Notes under the pieces: generated by a model
Database searches by the model: none
Seen by the model: the letters and a program-made list of their open reading frames with translations, nothing else
Told to the model about the DNA's origin: nothing
In this document: piece by piece, positions 1 through 5,316 of the stretch
How the letters are laid out: the number at the start of each line of letters is the position of its first letter
Position numbering within the stretch: the first letter of the stretch is position 1
Origin: Spartobacteria bacterium
GTDB taxonomy: Bacteria; Verrucomicrobiota; Verrucomicrobiia; Chthoniobacterales; Chthoniobacteraceae
DNA length: 5,316 bases
Assembly (NCBI GenBank): GCA_025355595.1
Contig: JANXZI010000548.1
Span: forward strand, 1 to 5,316
Direction: 5' to 3'
Program-made: the position numbers and the translations under genes

Positions 1-1254
1 CTCGGCGGCTTCAAGGCGAACCGGCTGCATTTCCTCGGTGGCGTGACGGGCTGGGGCTACAACGGCAGCGGCGATACGAGCGAGGTGCTGAAGATCACCG
101 TCCACTACGCTGACGGGCAGAAAGAGAGCATCGTGTGCAGGAACGGCACCGAGTTTGCCGACTACAACCATCGCATTGACGTGCCGGGATCGAAGTGGGT
201 GGACGTGCTGAGCGACAACCACCAGATGCGCTACTTCGTGAAGGCGCTCACGCGCACCGCGCCGATCGAGAAGGTCGTGCTCGAGTCCTTCGGCGCAAGC
301 GCCGCGCCGACCATCGTGGCGATCACGGCGGAGCTGGCGGAGGGTGCCTCGGGTAGGGTGGGCGTCCCGCCCGCCGGTTCAGGCGTCTCGCCTGAACCAT
401 CGGGCGTCAACAGGACGCCGAACCGCTCCACGCCCTCGACAAACGAACGCAACTCGACGCCCGATGGGCCGCGCGAGACGCGCGGCCCGGCAGGCGGGAC
501 GCCCACCCTACCCGGGGCACGTCCGGCGTCATCCGTGAGCGCGGTGGCATCCGAGGACGCAAACTTCAAGCCGCAATTCAGCGACGCAGTCCCGCAACCG
601 CCTGCGACGAAACCCGCAAACGGCCCGCGTGTGCTCATCGTCGGGGGAGGCAGTTCGCACGACTTCGTGAAATTTTTCGGCGGCACCGACAAGGCCACGC
701 TGGCGCCAGTGTGCGGCTGGGTCGATTTCACGCAGAATGCAAACGGTGTTCCCGCGATCCTCGACCGCGTGGACGTGCTCGTGTGGAGCGCAAACCAGCC
801 CGTCTCCACCGCGACGACGAAGGCGCTGCTCGCCTACGCAAACCGAGGCGGCGCGATCATCGCGCATCATCCTGGGACGTGGTATGCGTGGAAAAATTTC
901 CCCGAGTGGAATCTGCAAATCGTCGGCGGCGGCACGCGCGGTCACGATGCGCTGGGCGCCTACACGGTGAAAGTGACGAACGCGGCGCATCCGATCACGA
1001 AGGGCGTGCCAGCGAGCTTCGAGATCACGGACGAACTCTACAACTACAACGCTGATCCCGCCGGCAACGCGATTGAAGTCCTCGCTACGGCGACGAGCCC
1101 GAAGAGCGGGAAAACTTTTCCGCAGGTGTTCGTGGTGAAGCACCCGAAAGCCCGCATCGTCGGCATCACGCTCGGCCATGACGCGAAGGCGCACGACCTG
1201 CCGGCCTACCAGGCGCTGTTGAAGAACGCGGTGCAGTGGGCGGCCGGGAAGTAG
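1..1254 (+). CDS. ThuA-like domain protein with N-terminal beta-rich domain (5' end outside window)
   Basis: The frame is open from base 1 and ends at TAG 1252-1254, so 417 residues are visible and the true start lies upstream; the GTG at base 43 is internal. Window residues 1-113 look beta-rich ('HYADGQ', 'FADYNHRIDVPGSKW', 'VVLESFGASAAPTIVAITAEL') and resemble a carbohydrate-binding-like domain I associate with PVC proteins. Residues 117-171 are encoded by the palindromic element at 351-513, followed by a Pro/Ala-rich linker to about 209. Residues 210-416 match the ThuA (trehalose utilisation, glutamine-amidotransferase-like) fold: 'RVLIVGGGSSHDF', 'GGAIIAHHPGTW' with HHPG at 289-292, 'HPITKGVPASFEITDELYNYN', and 'RIVGITLGHDAKAHD' with GHD at 392-394. 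ThuA proteins are linked to sugar catabolism, but PVC members are mostly uncharacterised, so the substrate is unknown. The gene is convergent with the next one and probably unrelated to it. Domain call firm, function open. Confidence 0.85.
   Translation, partial: LGGFKANRLHFLGGVTGWGYNGSGDTSEVLKITVHYADGQKESIVCRNGTEFADYNHRIDVPGSKWVDVLSDNHQMRYFVKALTRTAPIEKVVLESFGASAAPTIVAITAELAEGASGRVGVPPAGSGVSPEPSGVNRTPNRSTPSTNERNSTPDGPRETRGPAGGTPTLPGARPASSVSAVASEDANFKPQFSDAVPQPPATKPANGPRVLIVGGGSSHDFVKFFGGTDKATLAPVCGWVDFTQNANGVPAILDRVDVLVWSANQPVSTATTKALLAYANRGGAIIAHHPGTWYAWKNFPEWNLQIVGGGTRGHDALGAYTVKVTNAAHPITKGVPASFEITDELYNYNADPAGNAIEVLATATSPKSGKTFPQVFVVKHPKARIVGITLGHDAKAHDLPAYQALLKNAVQWAAGK
351..513. repeat. 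REPIN-like double palindromic element inside the ThuA-like gene
   Basis: The outer arms 351-377 and 487-513 are reverse complements at 26 of 27 positions. Each begins with GTAG (353-356 on +; 508-511 read on -), the head tetranucleotide typical of REP sequences acted on by RAYT transposases. Inside each arm an 8-bp stem with loop TCC can form (357-364/368-375 on the left, with one wobble). Next to it lies a 10-bp hairpin: 376-385/389-398 with loop TCT on the left, and 466-475/479-488 with loop AGA (TCT on the other strand) on the right. A perfect 12-base inner inverted repeat (397-408 and 456-467) encloses a 47-base centre. This is two REP-like units in inverted orientation. No transposase gene is in view, so mobilisation in trans is inferred from known REP/RAYT biology. 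The insert is read through in frame. Confidence 0.85.
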
Positions 1255-1325
1255 CCACGCCCGCGCAGCGAGACGCGTCGTCTGCTTCCACGCCAATCCG
1301 GTTGGTTGAAAGCGAAAGTGGTGGA

Positions 1326-1403
1326 GCGGTGGAGCGTGACCTCCGGGCACGCTTTTCCACGCGCACGTCCTGCGAAACGCGCCCGGAGGCGGCGTTCCAC
1401 CGC
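1326..1403. repeat. Nested inverted repeat, REP-like or bidirectional terminator
   Basis: GCGGTGGAGCG at 1326-1336 pairs with CGTTCCACCGC at 1393-1403 (10 Watson-Crick pairs plus one G-T). CCTCCGGGC at 1340-1348 pairs perfectly with GCCCGGAGG at 1381-1389. Only 3 unpaired bases separate the stems on each side, giving a 20-bp, GC-rich stem with a 32-base apical loop. Its place between convergent stop codons fits a shared transcription end point, but no T-run follows on either strand, so a canonical intrinsic terminator is not supported. A second family of palindromic repeat is equally possible. Confidence 0.55.
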
Positions 1404-1438
1404 GTTTGGCAAGCATCCGGATCGGCATGCTCCAAACG
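1403..1438. repeat. Bulged hairpin between convergent genes
   Basis: CGTTTGG (1403-1409) pairs with CCAAACG (1432-1438). AGCAT (1412-1416) pairs with ATGCT (1427-1431) after a two-base bulge, and CCG (1417-1419) can pair with CGG (1423-1425) around a three-base loop. The hairpin begins at the last base of the nested inverted repeat just upstream, so the two may be parts of one structured element. Its function is not known; termination or protection of the 3' ends of the two convergent transcripts is possible. Confidence 0.45.
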
Positions 1439-1460
1439 GGGCGGCCAAAGTCCGGGAGCG

Positions 1461-2183
1461 CTACTTTTTCCCGAACAAACTCCAGCCGGTGCTCACCTTC
1501 TGGGCCTGCTTGTTTTGCTGGACCTTGAGCTGGCCGAGCAGGCTTTGCAGGTGGAGGTAGATGCGGTGCCACTGGCTCTCGACGGCCGGGATGCTGTCGC
1601 TCATCTCCGCGAGGTAGCGGAGCGAGGGCGCGCTGGCGAAGAGCGAGAGCACGTCCTCCTTGCGCAGGCCGCCCTTGACCTCGCTGGCGTGGATGATTTC
1701 GGTTCCCTGCGTGATGAGACTCTTGAGGTCCAGAAACTGCGCGTCGTCCTCCGAGGTGAACTTTTTGTCGCGTGCGAGCGTGACGTAGGAGTTGAACTGC
1801 TTCCAGCACTCGATGTGCGTCTCGAGGTGGAGGATGAAGTCTTCGAGGTTCTTGTAGTTCATGGTCGTGAGCGCTGGTTTTCGGACAAAGTAGGTGGCAT
1901 TCGGGACGAGGAAAATGAGCGCGCCGCCGCGGAGGTCGCGCGCCGTGATGGTGAGCCCGCTGTAGTGGATGGCGAGGTCGGTGAGCGGTGAGTTCATTTC
2001 GACCGCGAGGCGGAATGCCTCAATGACCGTGCGGCCAATCTCCTCGGCACCGCTGACGGGGAACCAAAGCGGCAGCGTGCTGCAGACGATCCCGCCGTCG
2101 CGATGAACGGCGAAACATCCCGACGGCATGCGGCCAGCTTCGATCGGGAGGACGGTGCGGATGAATGGATTCAGGATGCCCAT
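1461..2183 (-). CDS. Roadblock/LC7-like protein with C-terminal helical tail
   Basis: 240 residues from ATG at 2183-2181. Residues about 20-100 ('GCFAVHRDGGIVCSTLP', 'IGRTVIEAFRLA', 'LTDLAIHYSGLTITARDL', 'GGALIFLVPN') follow the strand-strand-helix-strand-strand order and glycine/hydrophobic spacing of the Roadblock/LC7 fold, which in bacteria typically binds MglA/Ras-like GTPases. Residues 110-225 look largely alpha-helical and match no domain I recognise; the C-terminus is basic ('GWSLFGKK'). There is no signal peptide or membrane segment, so it is probably cytoplasmic. Its start overlaps the end of the upstream response-regulator gene by 13 bases, so the two are almost certainly co-transcribed and may be translationally coupled. 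No Shine-Dalgarno sequence precedes the ATG. A role as adaptor or GTPase regulator is inferred from the fold and from the MglA-type gene nearby. Confidence 0.75.
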   Translation of the reverse strand: MGILNPFIRTVLPIEAGRMPSGCFAVHRDGGIVCSTLPLWFPVSGAEEIGRTVIEAFRLAVEMNSPLTDLAIHYSGLTITARDLRGGALIFLVPNATYFVRKPALTTMNYKNLEDFILHLETHIECWKQFNSYVTLARDKKFTSEDDAQFLDLKSLITQGTEIIHASEVKGGLRKEDVLSLFASAPSLRYLAEMSDSIPAVESQWHRIYLHLQSLLGQLKVQQNKQAQKVSTGWSLFGKK

Positions 2184-3226
2184 TTTGATTCGATCTGGGT
2201 GAGAGTTTCGCGGATTTGCGGCGCGGCGAGCGCGCGGGAGAGGCCGACGCCGAGCACCTCGTCGTCGGCGGAGAGAATGGCGAGATTGCGCGTGGAGCCG
2301 AAGGCCTGCGCGTCGTGAAGCTCGCCGACCTTCATTCGTGCTCCGAGCTTCTTGAACGCGTGGGCGGCCTGGTGAATCCAGACGGCGAGCGGCGCGGGAT
2401 CATCGCAACCCCAGTGCTCGTATTTTTTCGATTCGCCAAGATCCACCGCCATCGCGAACTGCACGCCCGTGAAGCGGGAGAATGCGCTGAGGAGCGATTC
2501 GGGTGTCTGATTTTCCGCGGCATCCGCCTCGGTCGCCTCGTCAATCGTCTGCGCAGTCTCCATGAGGAGGCTCTCGTATTGGACGAAGATGGTGCGCGGC
2601 CTCGGCAGGCCCGCGGGCAGCACCTCGAAGTTGCCGGCCTTCCAGCCGATCATCTCGGTGATGGCCGGCTTGCCCACCTTGTCCTCAACGGCCGCATCCA
2701 CGATCTCGCCTCGCTGGATCCAGATGCGCCCCTCACCGACGGCGCTGGAGATTTTGAGCACGCAGGAATTTTGCGTGAGGCATTCCATCTGGATGATGTC
2801 GAGGAGCGTCTTGCTCTGCACGCCGCGGAAGCCGCCCTGGCTCTCGCGCTCGAGCAGGCTCTCAATGCAGTCCACGAAGAAGATGATCTCGCGGCCGGTC
2901 TTCGGCTTTTCCATGTAGAGGTCCACGCCGACGCGGTAGGCGCGGGCGCGGAGGTCGTCCTCCGTCGCGCCGGTGATCACCACGGTGCGCAGCGCGGGGA
3001 AGCGCCGGCGCACGATGGCGAGCACCTGAAAGCCGTCCATCTGCGGCATGTTCAGATCCACGAGCAGCAGGGCGAAGGTCTCGTTTTCGAGAATCGCGAT
3101 GGCGTCCTGGCCAGTGGTTGCGGTGCGGATTTCCGGCTGGCTGGGCAGCCGTGCGAGGATTTCCTGATAAATCTCCAGGAGGTCCTGCTCGTCGTCGAGG
3201 ATGAGGATTTTTTGGCGGGCTGCCAT
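2171..3226 (-). CDS. Response regulator: receiver + DUF4388 + Roadblock/LC7-like domain
   Basis: 351 residues. The ATG at 3226-3224 is chosen because the receiver begins directly after it ('MAARQKILILDDEQD'); the frame stays open further upstream, but that part lies antisense to the next gene. Receiver, residues 5-125: acidic pair D11/D12, phosphoacceptor D57 in 'LLLVDLNMPQMDG', T85 in 'VVITGAT', and K107 in 'YMEKPKTG', so all phosphorylation residues are present. Residues 131-230 match DUF4388/PatA-like domains ('SKTLLDIIQMECL', 'GRIWIQRGEIVDAAV', 'WKAGNFEV'). Residues 245-349 look like a Roadblock/LC7 domain ('SRFTGVQFAMAVDLGESKKYEHWG', 'NLAILSADDEVLGVGLSRAL'). There is no DNA-binding output domain, so the output is probably protein-protein contact. 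No histidine kinase is in the window. It is divergent from the Roadblock-MglA pair and likely passes a phosphorylation signal to it (inference). Confidence 0.9.
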   Translation of the reverse strand: MAARQKILILDDEQDLLEIYQEILARLPSQPEIRTATTGQDAIAILENETFALLLVDLNMPQMDGFQVLAIVRRRFPALRTVVITGATEDDLRARAYRVGVDLYMEKPKTGREIIFFVDCIESLLERESQGGFRGVQSKTLLDIIQMECLTQNSCVLKISSAVGEGRIWIQRGEIVDAAVEDKVGKPAITEMIGWKAGNFEVLPAGLPRPRTIFVQYESLLMETAQTIDEATEADAAENQTPESLLSAFSRFTGVQFAMAVDLGESKKYEHWGCDDPAPLAVWIHQAAHAFKKLGARMKVGELHDAQAFGSTRNLAILSADDEVLGVGLSRALAAPQIRETLTQIESKWAS

Positions 3227-3389
3227 CGGGCTGATTTGGGCTGAGGATTTCACTCTGCGGGCGGCGGCGCGCAGCAGTTCACGTCTCCACCTTAGCAAGG
3301 CACGCGCCGCATGCTGCGGAATTTTTTTTCTGCATTCCCGGGATCGCATGGCATCTCGAATGCTTTGCCAAATTCCAGAAACTCCCACC
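3227..3389. promoter_or_regulatory. Divergent intergenic region, presumed to hold both module promoters
   Basis: These 163 bases separate the start codons of the response regulator (- strand) and the repeat/Roadblock protein (+ strand), so promoters for both transcription units should lie here. I see no convincing -35/-10 pair on either strand. An eight-base T tract (3322-3329, an A tract on the - strand) could act as an upstream promoter element or as part of a leader hairpin. No Shine-Dalgarno sequence precedes either ATG. Control of both units from one shared region is inferred from the layout. Confidence 0.45.
3307..3329 (+). terminator. Short stem plus T8 tract: possible leader terminator
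   Basis: CCGCA (3307-3311) pairs with TGCGG (3315-3319) around loop TGC and is followed by AA and eight Ts. The order matches an intrinsic terminator on the + strand, about 60 bases before the ATG at 3390. The stem is only 5 bp, so it may be a weak or attenuating site, a promoter-upstream A/T tract, or chance. Confidence 0.3.
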
Positions 3390-4961
3390 ATGTTCCTCAA
3401 ATTTCTAAAGCGAATCTTCGGCGGCGAAGGAAAGCCGTCCGAACCAAAAGCGGAGGCGGCTCCCGCGACGGTCAGCAAGCGCGCAGCCGCGAAACCGCTC
3501 GGCTCCGACATCGAGGTCGCCTCGCTGTCGCTCCGCGTCATCCTCGAGAAGCTGCCGGCGGATCTCCACGCCATCATCAGCCAGATGCCGGAGCCCGGGG
3601 TGAAGATCATGCTCCCGCTGAATTCGATCCTCAAGCAGTTGCCGACGGGTGCCGTGCGGATGTCGCTCGCGAGCCTTCTCCGCCAGGCACCGACGGGGAC
3701 GTTCCGAAAGTCGGACGTGGAGGGCAAGCAGATGGTGGAGGTCCCGCTCGCGGAAATTTTCAAGAACGTGGATCCGAAGCGCCTCACCCGTCGGCAGGAT
3801 CAGCGTCGCTACGATGTCCCGGATGGTGATACCGGACTTTTTGATAGAAACGGAAACAGCCAGCCCGCACCGGCGCCCGCACCGGCACAGCCGCTGGCGA
3901 ACGCGCCGCAGGCCGCCACGCCGCGCGTGATGAAAATGCCCGAACTCCCCGCCGCGGCACCAAAGGCCCTGGGCGAAAATGGCAACGGTCACGCGCATTC
4001 CGCACCGATGGCGAACACCGTGGGGCCCTTCGCCGGAAAGGGCGACCTAGTCATTTCATTCGTGGAACTCGCGGCCGCATGGCCCGAGGGCGTCCGCAGC
4101 GAACTTTCCCTCGTGCCCGGCGATACGCGACTGGTGATTCCTTCGATGGCGGTCGGCCCCGGCCTGCAGAAGGGCAAGGTGACTTTCCCGTGGTCGCAGG
4201 TGCGCATGTGGATGTCGCCCGCACCCGGCAGCCCCGTCGCGATCCCCGACGAGCTCGAACTCATCCTGCCGCTGAAGATCATCGCCCCCGCGTTTGTCGC
4301 TGCGACCGGCGCGACGAAGCGCCGCGAAGCCGTGGAGATCGATCACACGCTGCCGGATTTCTTCGGCGCAGTTCCCCACTCTGGATTGAAGCTCGCAGCA
4401 CCGCTGCCCGCCAGCACTCCAGCACAGACACCCGCGCCTCATGTGGCACCCGAGGCCAAACGCGCATCTGCGCCCGAGCCCGAATGCACGCTTGCTCCCG
4501 AGCCCGCGCCGCTCAAATTTTCGATCGTCTCCCACGAGCAGGCACCTGTCGCCGAGGTCGCCGCACCCGAGCCGGTCGCACTGCCGATCTCGGTCGCCGC
4601 GCCGCAGCAACCTCCGGCAACCACACCGGCAGGACTCGTGAGGCACGCCTGCTCGCTCCCCGGCGTCGCGGGGGCAGTGGTTGCGCTCGAGGAGGGGCTC
4701 GTCATCGCGCAAAGTCTCCCGCCCGGCTTTGCTGCGGAAACCTTCGCCGCATTCATGCCGCAGATTTTCGGCCGCCTCGGGCAGTACACCGCGGAGATGC
4801 AGCTCGGCGCAGCCACGGAAGTGACCATCCACACCGCGCACGGCCCCTTCCACGCGGCACGCTGCGGGAAGATATATTTCGGCATGCTCGGCCATCCCGG
4901 CGAGCGCCTTCCGGAAAATCTCACAGCCCTCACTTCCCAACTCCCATCTCTCAATTCGTAA
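3390..4961 (+). CDS. Strand-helix repeat protein with C-terminal Roadblock/LC7 domain
   Basis: 523 residues from ATG at 3390 ('MFLKFLKRIFGGEG'); the frame is open upstream to 3201, but that part lies antisense to the response regulator, and this ATG begins a clean basic, amphipathic N-terminus. Residues 41-132 and 218-304 carry short repeats of a hydrophobic strand followed by a helix, e.g. 'SLSLRVILEKLPADL', 'MLPLNSILKQLPTGAV', 'VEVPLAEIFKNVDP', 'LVISFVELAAAWPEGV', 'LELILPLKIIAPAF'. Pro/Ala-rich linkers span about 157-190 and 335-412. Residues 413-519 match Roadblock/LC7 ('GLVRHACSLPGVAGAVVALEEGLVIAQSLPPGF', 'EVTIHTAHGPFHAARCGKIYFGML'), the fold of MglB, the GAP of MglA. An MglA-like GTPase gene follows after 13 bases, so the two are very likely one operon and physical partners. 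GAP or effector activity is inferred; no family name is known to me for the repeats. Confidence 0.85.
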   Translation: MFLKFLKRIFGGEGKPSEPKAEAAPATVSKRAAAKPLGSDIEVASLSLRVILEKLPADLHAIISQMPEPGVKIMLPLNSILKQLPTGAVRMSLASLLRQAPTGTFRKSDVEGKQMVEVPLAEIFKNVDPKRLTRRQDQRRYDVPDGDTGLFDRNGNSQPAPAPAPAQPLANAPQAATPRVMKMPELPAAAPKALGENGNGHAHSAPMANTVGPFAGKGDLVISFVELAAAWPEGVRSELSLVPGDTRLVIPSMAVGPGLQKGKVTFPWSQVRMWMSPAPGSPVAIPDELELILPLKIIAPAFVAATGATKRREAVEIDHTLPDFFGAVPHSGLKLAAPLPASTPAQTPAPHVAPEAKRASAPEPECTLAPEPAPLKFSIVSHEQAPVAEVAAPEPVALPISVAAPQQPPATTPAGLVRHACSLPGVAGAVVALEEGLVIAQSLPPGFAAETFAAFMPQIFGRLGQYTAEMQLGAATEVTIHTAHGPFHAARCGKIYFGMLGHPGERLPENLTALTSQLPSLNS

Positions 4962-4974
4962 CTAGCCCTCAGCC

Positions 4975-5316
4975 ATGGCCATCATCAACCGCGCAACCAA
5001 GGAACTTCAGCTCAAGATCGTCTATTACGGTCCCGCCAAGAGCGGGAAGACGACGAATCTTGAGCAGGTCCATGCCCACGTCCAAGTCCCCGAGGAAACC
5101 ACGAAAAGCAAGATGACCTCGCTCGCGACGAGCAGCGACCGCACGCTCTTCTTCGATTTTTTCCCGCTCGAGGCGACGACCATCAAGGGATTCAAGTCGA
5201 AGTTCTCGCTCTTCACCGTGCCCGGCCAGGTGATCTACAATGCCACGCGCCAGATCGTGCTGCGCGGCGTGGATGGCATCGTCTTCGTCGCCGACTCGCA
5301 GTACGACAAGATGCCC
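4975..5316 (+). CDS. mglA: MglA-like Ras-superfamily GTPase (3' end outside window)
   Basis: 114 residues are visible from ATG at 4975; the gene runs past the window end, about 80 residues short of a full MglA of near 195. 'KIVYYGPAKSGKTTNLE' holds the P-loop (residues 19-26, G-x4-GKT). 'SLATSSDRTLFFDFFPLE' contains R56 and T57, matching Myxococcus MglA R53 (the intrinsic arginine finger) and T54. 'FTVPGQVIYNATRQIVLRGVDGIVFVADSQ' contains Q85, matching catalytic Q82, with the MglA-typical PGQ in place of the Ras DxxG. MglA cycles between GTP and GDP states and sets cell polarity and gliding or twitching motility in Myxococcus; its GAP is the Roadblock protein MglB. Residue 21 of the P-loop is Ala, where MglA has Gly (Ras Gly12 position). 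No Shine-Dalgarno is seen; transcription is probably shared with the upstream Roadblock gene. The biological process here is not shown by the sequence. Confidence 0.93.
   Translation, partial: MAIINRATKELQLKIVYYGPAKSGKTTNLEQVHAHVQVPEETTKSKMTSLATSSDRTLFFDFFPLEATTIKGFKSKFSLFTVPGQVIYNATRQIVLRGVDGIVFVADSQYDKMP

Larger units (their letters stand above)
1255..1460. other. Gene-free convergent intergenic stretch with stem-loops
   Basis: These 206 bases lie between the stop codons of two convergent genes. Reading frames cross the stretch on both strands, but none shows a recognisable protein pattern and all run on as shadows of the neighbours. It contains a nested inverted repeat at 1326-1403, a second hairpin at 1403-1438, and a short match (1268-1277, GCGAGACGCG) to the right hairpin loop of the coding-region palindromic element. 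Nothing else was recognised here. Confidence 0.6.

Noticed and set aside
351..513. Possible CRISPR or integron-type recombination site
   Set aside because: There is a single inverted pair with no spaced direct repeats and no cassette gene or integrase; the GTAG-headed REP architecture explains it better.
231..809. Long open frame on the - strand antisense to the ThuA-like gene
   Set aside because: It is open largely because of the GC-rich codon pattern and the symmetrical palindromic element, which yields the same Gly/Pro peptide on both strands; no domain pattern outside that.
529..1809. 426-residue - strand frame spanning the ThuA-like gene, the intergenic region and part of the 240-residue gene
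   Set aside because: Arg/Pro/Ala-rich translation without domain features, overlapping two well-supported genes in other frames.
1236..1991. 251-residue + strand frame across the convergent intergenic region
   Set aside because: It is the complement of the Roadblock-like gene in a shifted frame; low complexity, Glu/Val/Arg-rich, no recognisable fold.
2216..3244. 342-residue + strand frame opposite the response regulator
   Set aside because: Mirror of a strongly supported receiver-DUF4388 gene; translation is His/Arg/Glu-rich shadow sequence.
3201..3389. 63-residue N-terminal extension of the repeat/Roadblock protein
   Set aside because: It would overlap the response-regulator start and cross the T-tract; the ATG at 3390 begins a plausible N-terminus.
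3227..3787. 187-residue N-terminal extension of the response regulator
   Set aside because: It lies antisense to the start of the repeat/Roadblock gene and its translation is unlike any domain; the receiver begins right after the ATG at 3226.
3862..3892. Tandem-like GCACCGGC repeats
   Set aside because: Simple codon repetition of a Pro/Ala linker in the Roadblock protein, not an independent repeat element.
4056..4940. 294-residue - strand frame opposite the repeat/Roadblock gene
   Set aside because: Cys/Arg/Gly-rich shadow of the + strand coding sequence with no domain pattern.

Overview
The window is GC-rich and looks like a bacterial chromosome from the PVC group, most likely Verrucomicrobiota. 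This is inferred from three things. A ThuA-fold domain follows an N-terminal beta-rich domain of a type I associate with PVC secreted proteins. A long GTAG-headed palindromic repeat is present that reads as 'GRVGVPPAG ... GGTPTLPG'. None of the four visible start codons has a Shine-Dalgarno sequence. No taxonomic marker gene is present, so the assignment is provisional.

Left part (1-1254, + strand): the 3' portion of a ThuA-like protein whose start lies outside the window. Between its two domains sits a 163-base, nearly perfectly mirror-arranged palindromic element (351-513) with REP/REPIN architecture. The reading frame passes through it without a stop. A gene-free stretch of 206 bases follows (1255-1460) between two convergent genes. 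It holds two further stem-loop structures that could be degenerate repeats or a shared terminator.

Right part (1461-5316): a signalling module of four genes arranged around one divergent intergenic region (3227-3389). To the left, on the - strand, are a three-domain response regulator (receiver, DUF4388/PatA-like domain, Roadblock/LC7-like domain) and, overlapping it by 13 bases, a 240-residue protein with a Roadblock-like N-terminus and a helical tail. To the right, on the + strand, are a 523-residue protein with a series of strand-helix repeats, Pro/Ala linkers and a C-terminal Roadblock/LC7 domain, and 13 bases later an MglA-type Ras-like GTPase cut by the window end.

Roadblock/LC7 proteins are the known partners and GAPs (MglB) of MglA GTPases, so the likely reading is one circuit. 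A phosphorylatable regulator and two further Roadblock proteins would feed a small GTPase that controls polarity, surface motility or another localised process. The domain calls are well supported by sequence pattern. The joint function is inference. The most notable points are the covarying palindromic element inside a coding region, the alanine at the Ras-Gly12 position of the GTPase, and the multi-Roadblock layout itself.
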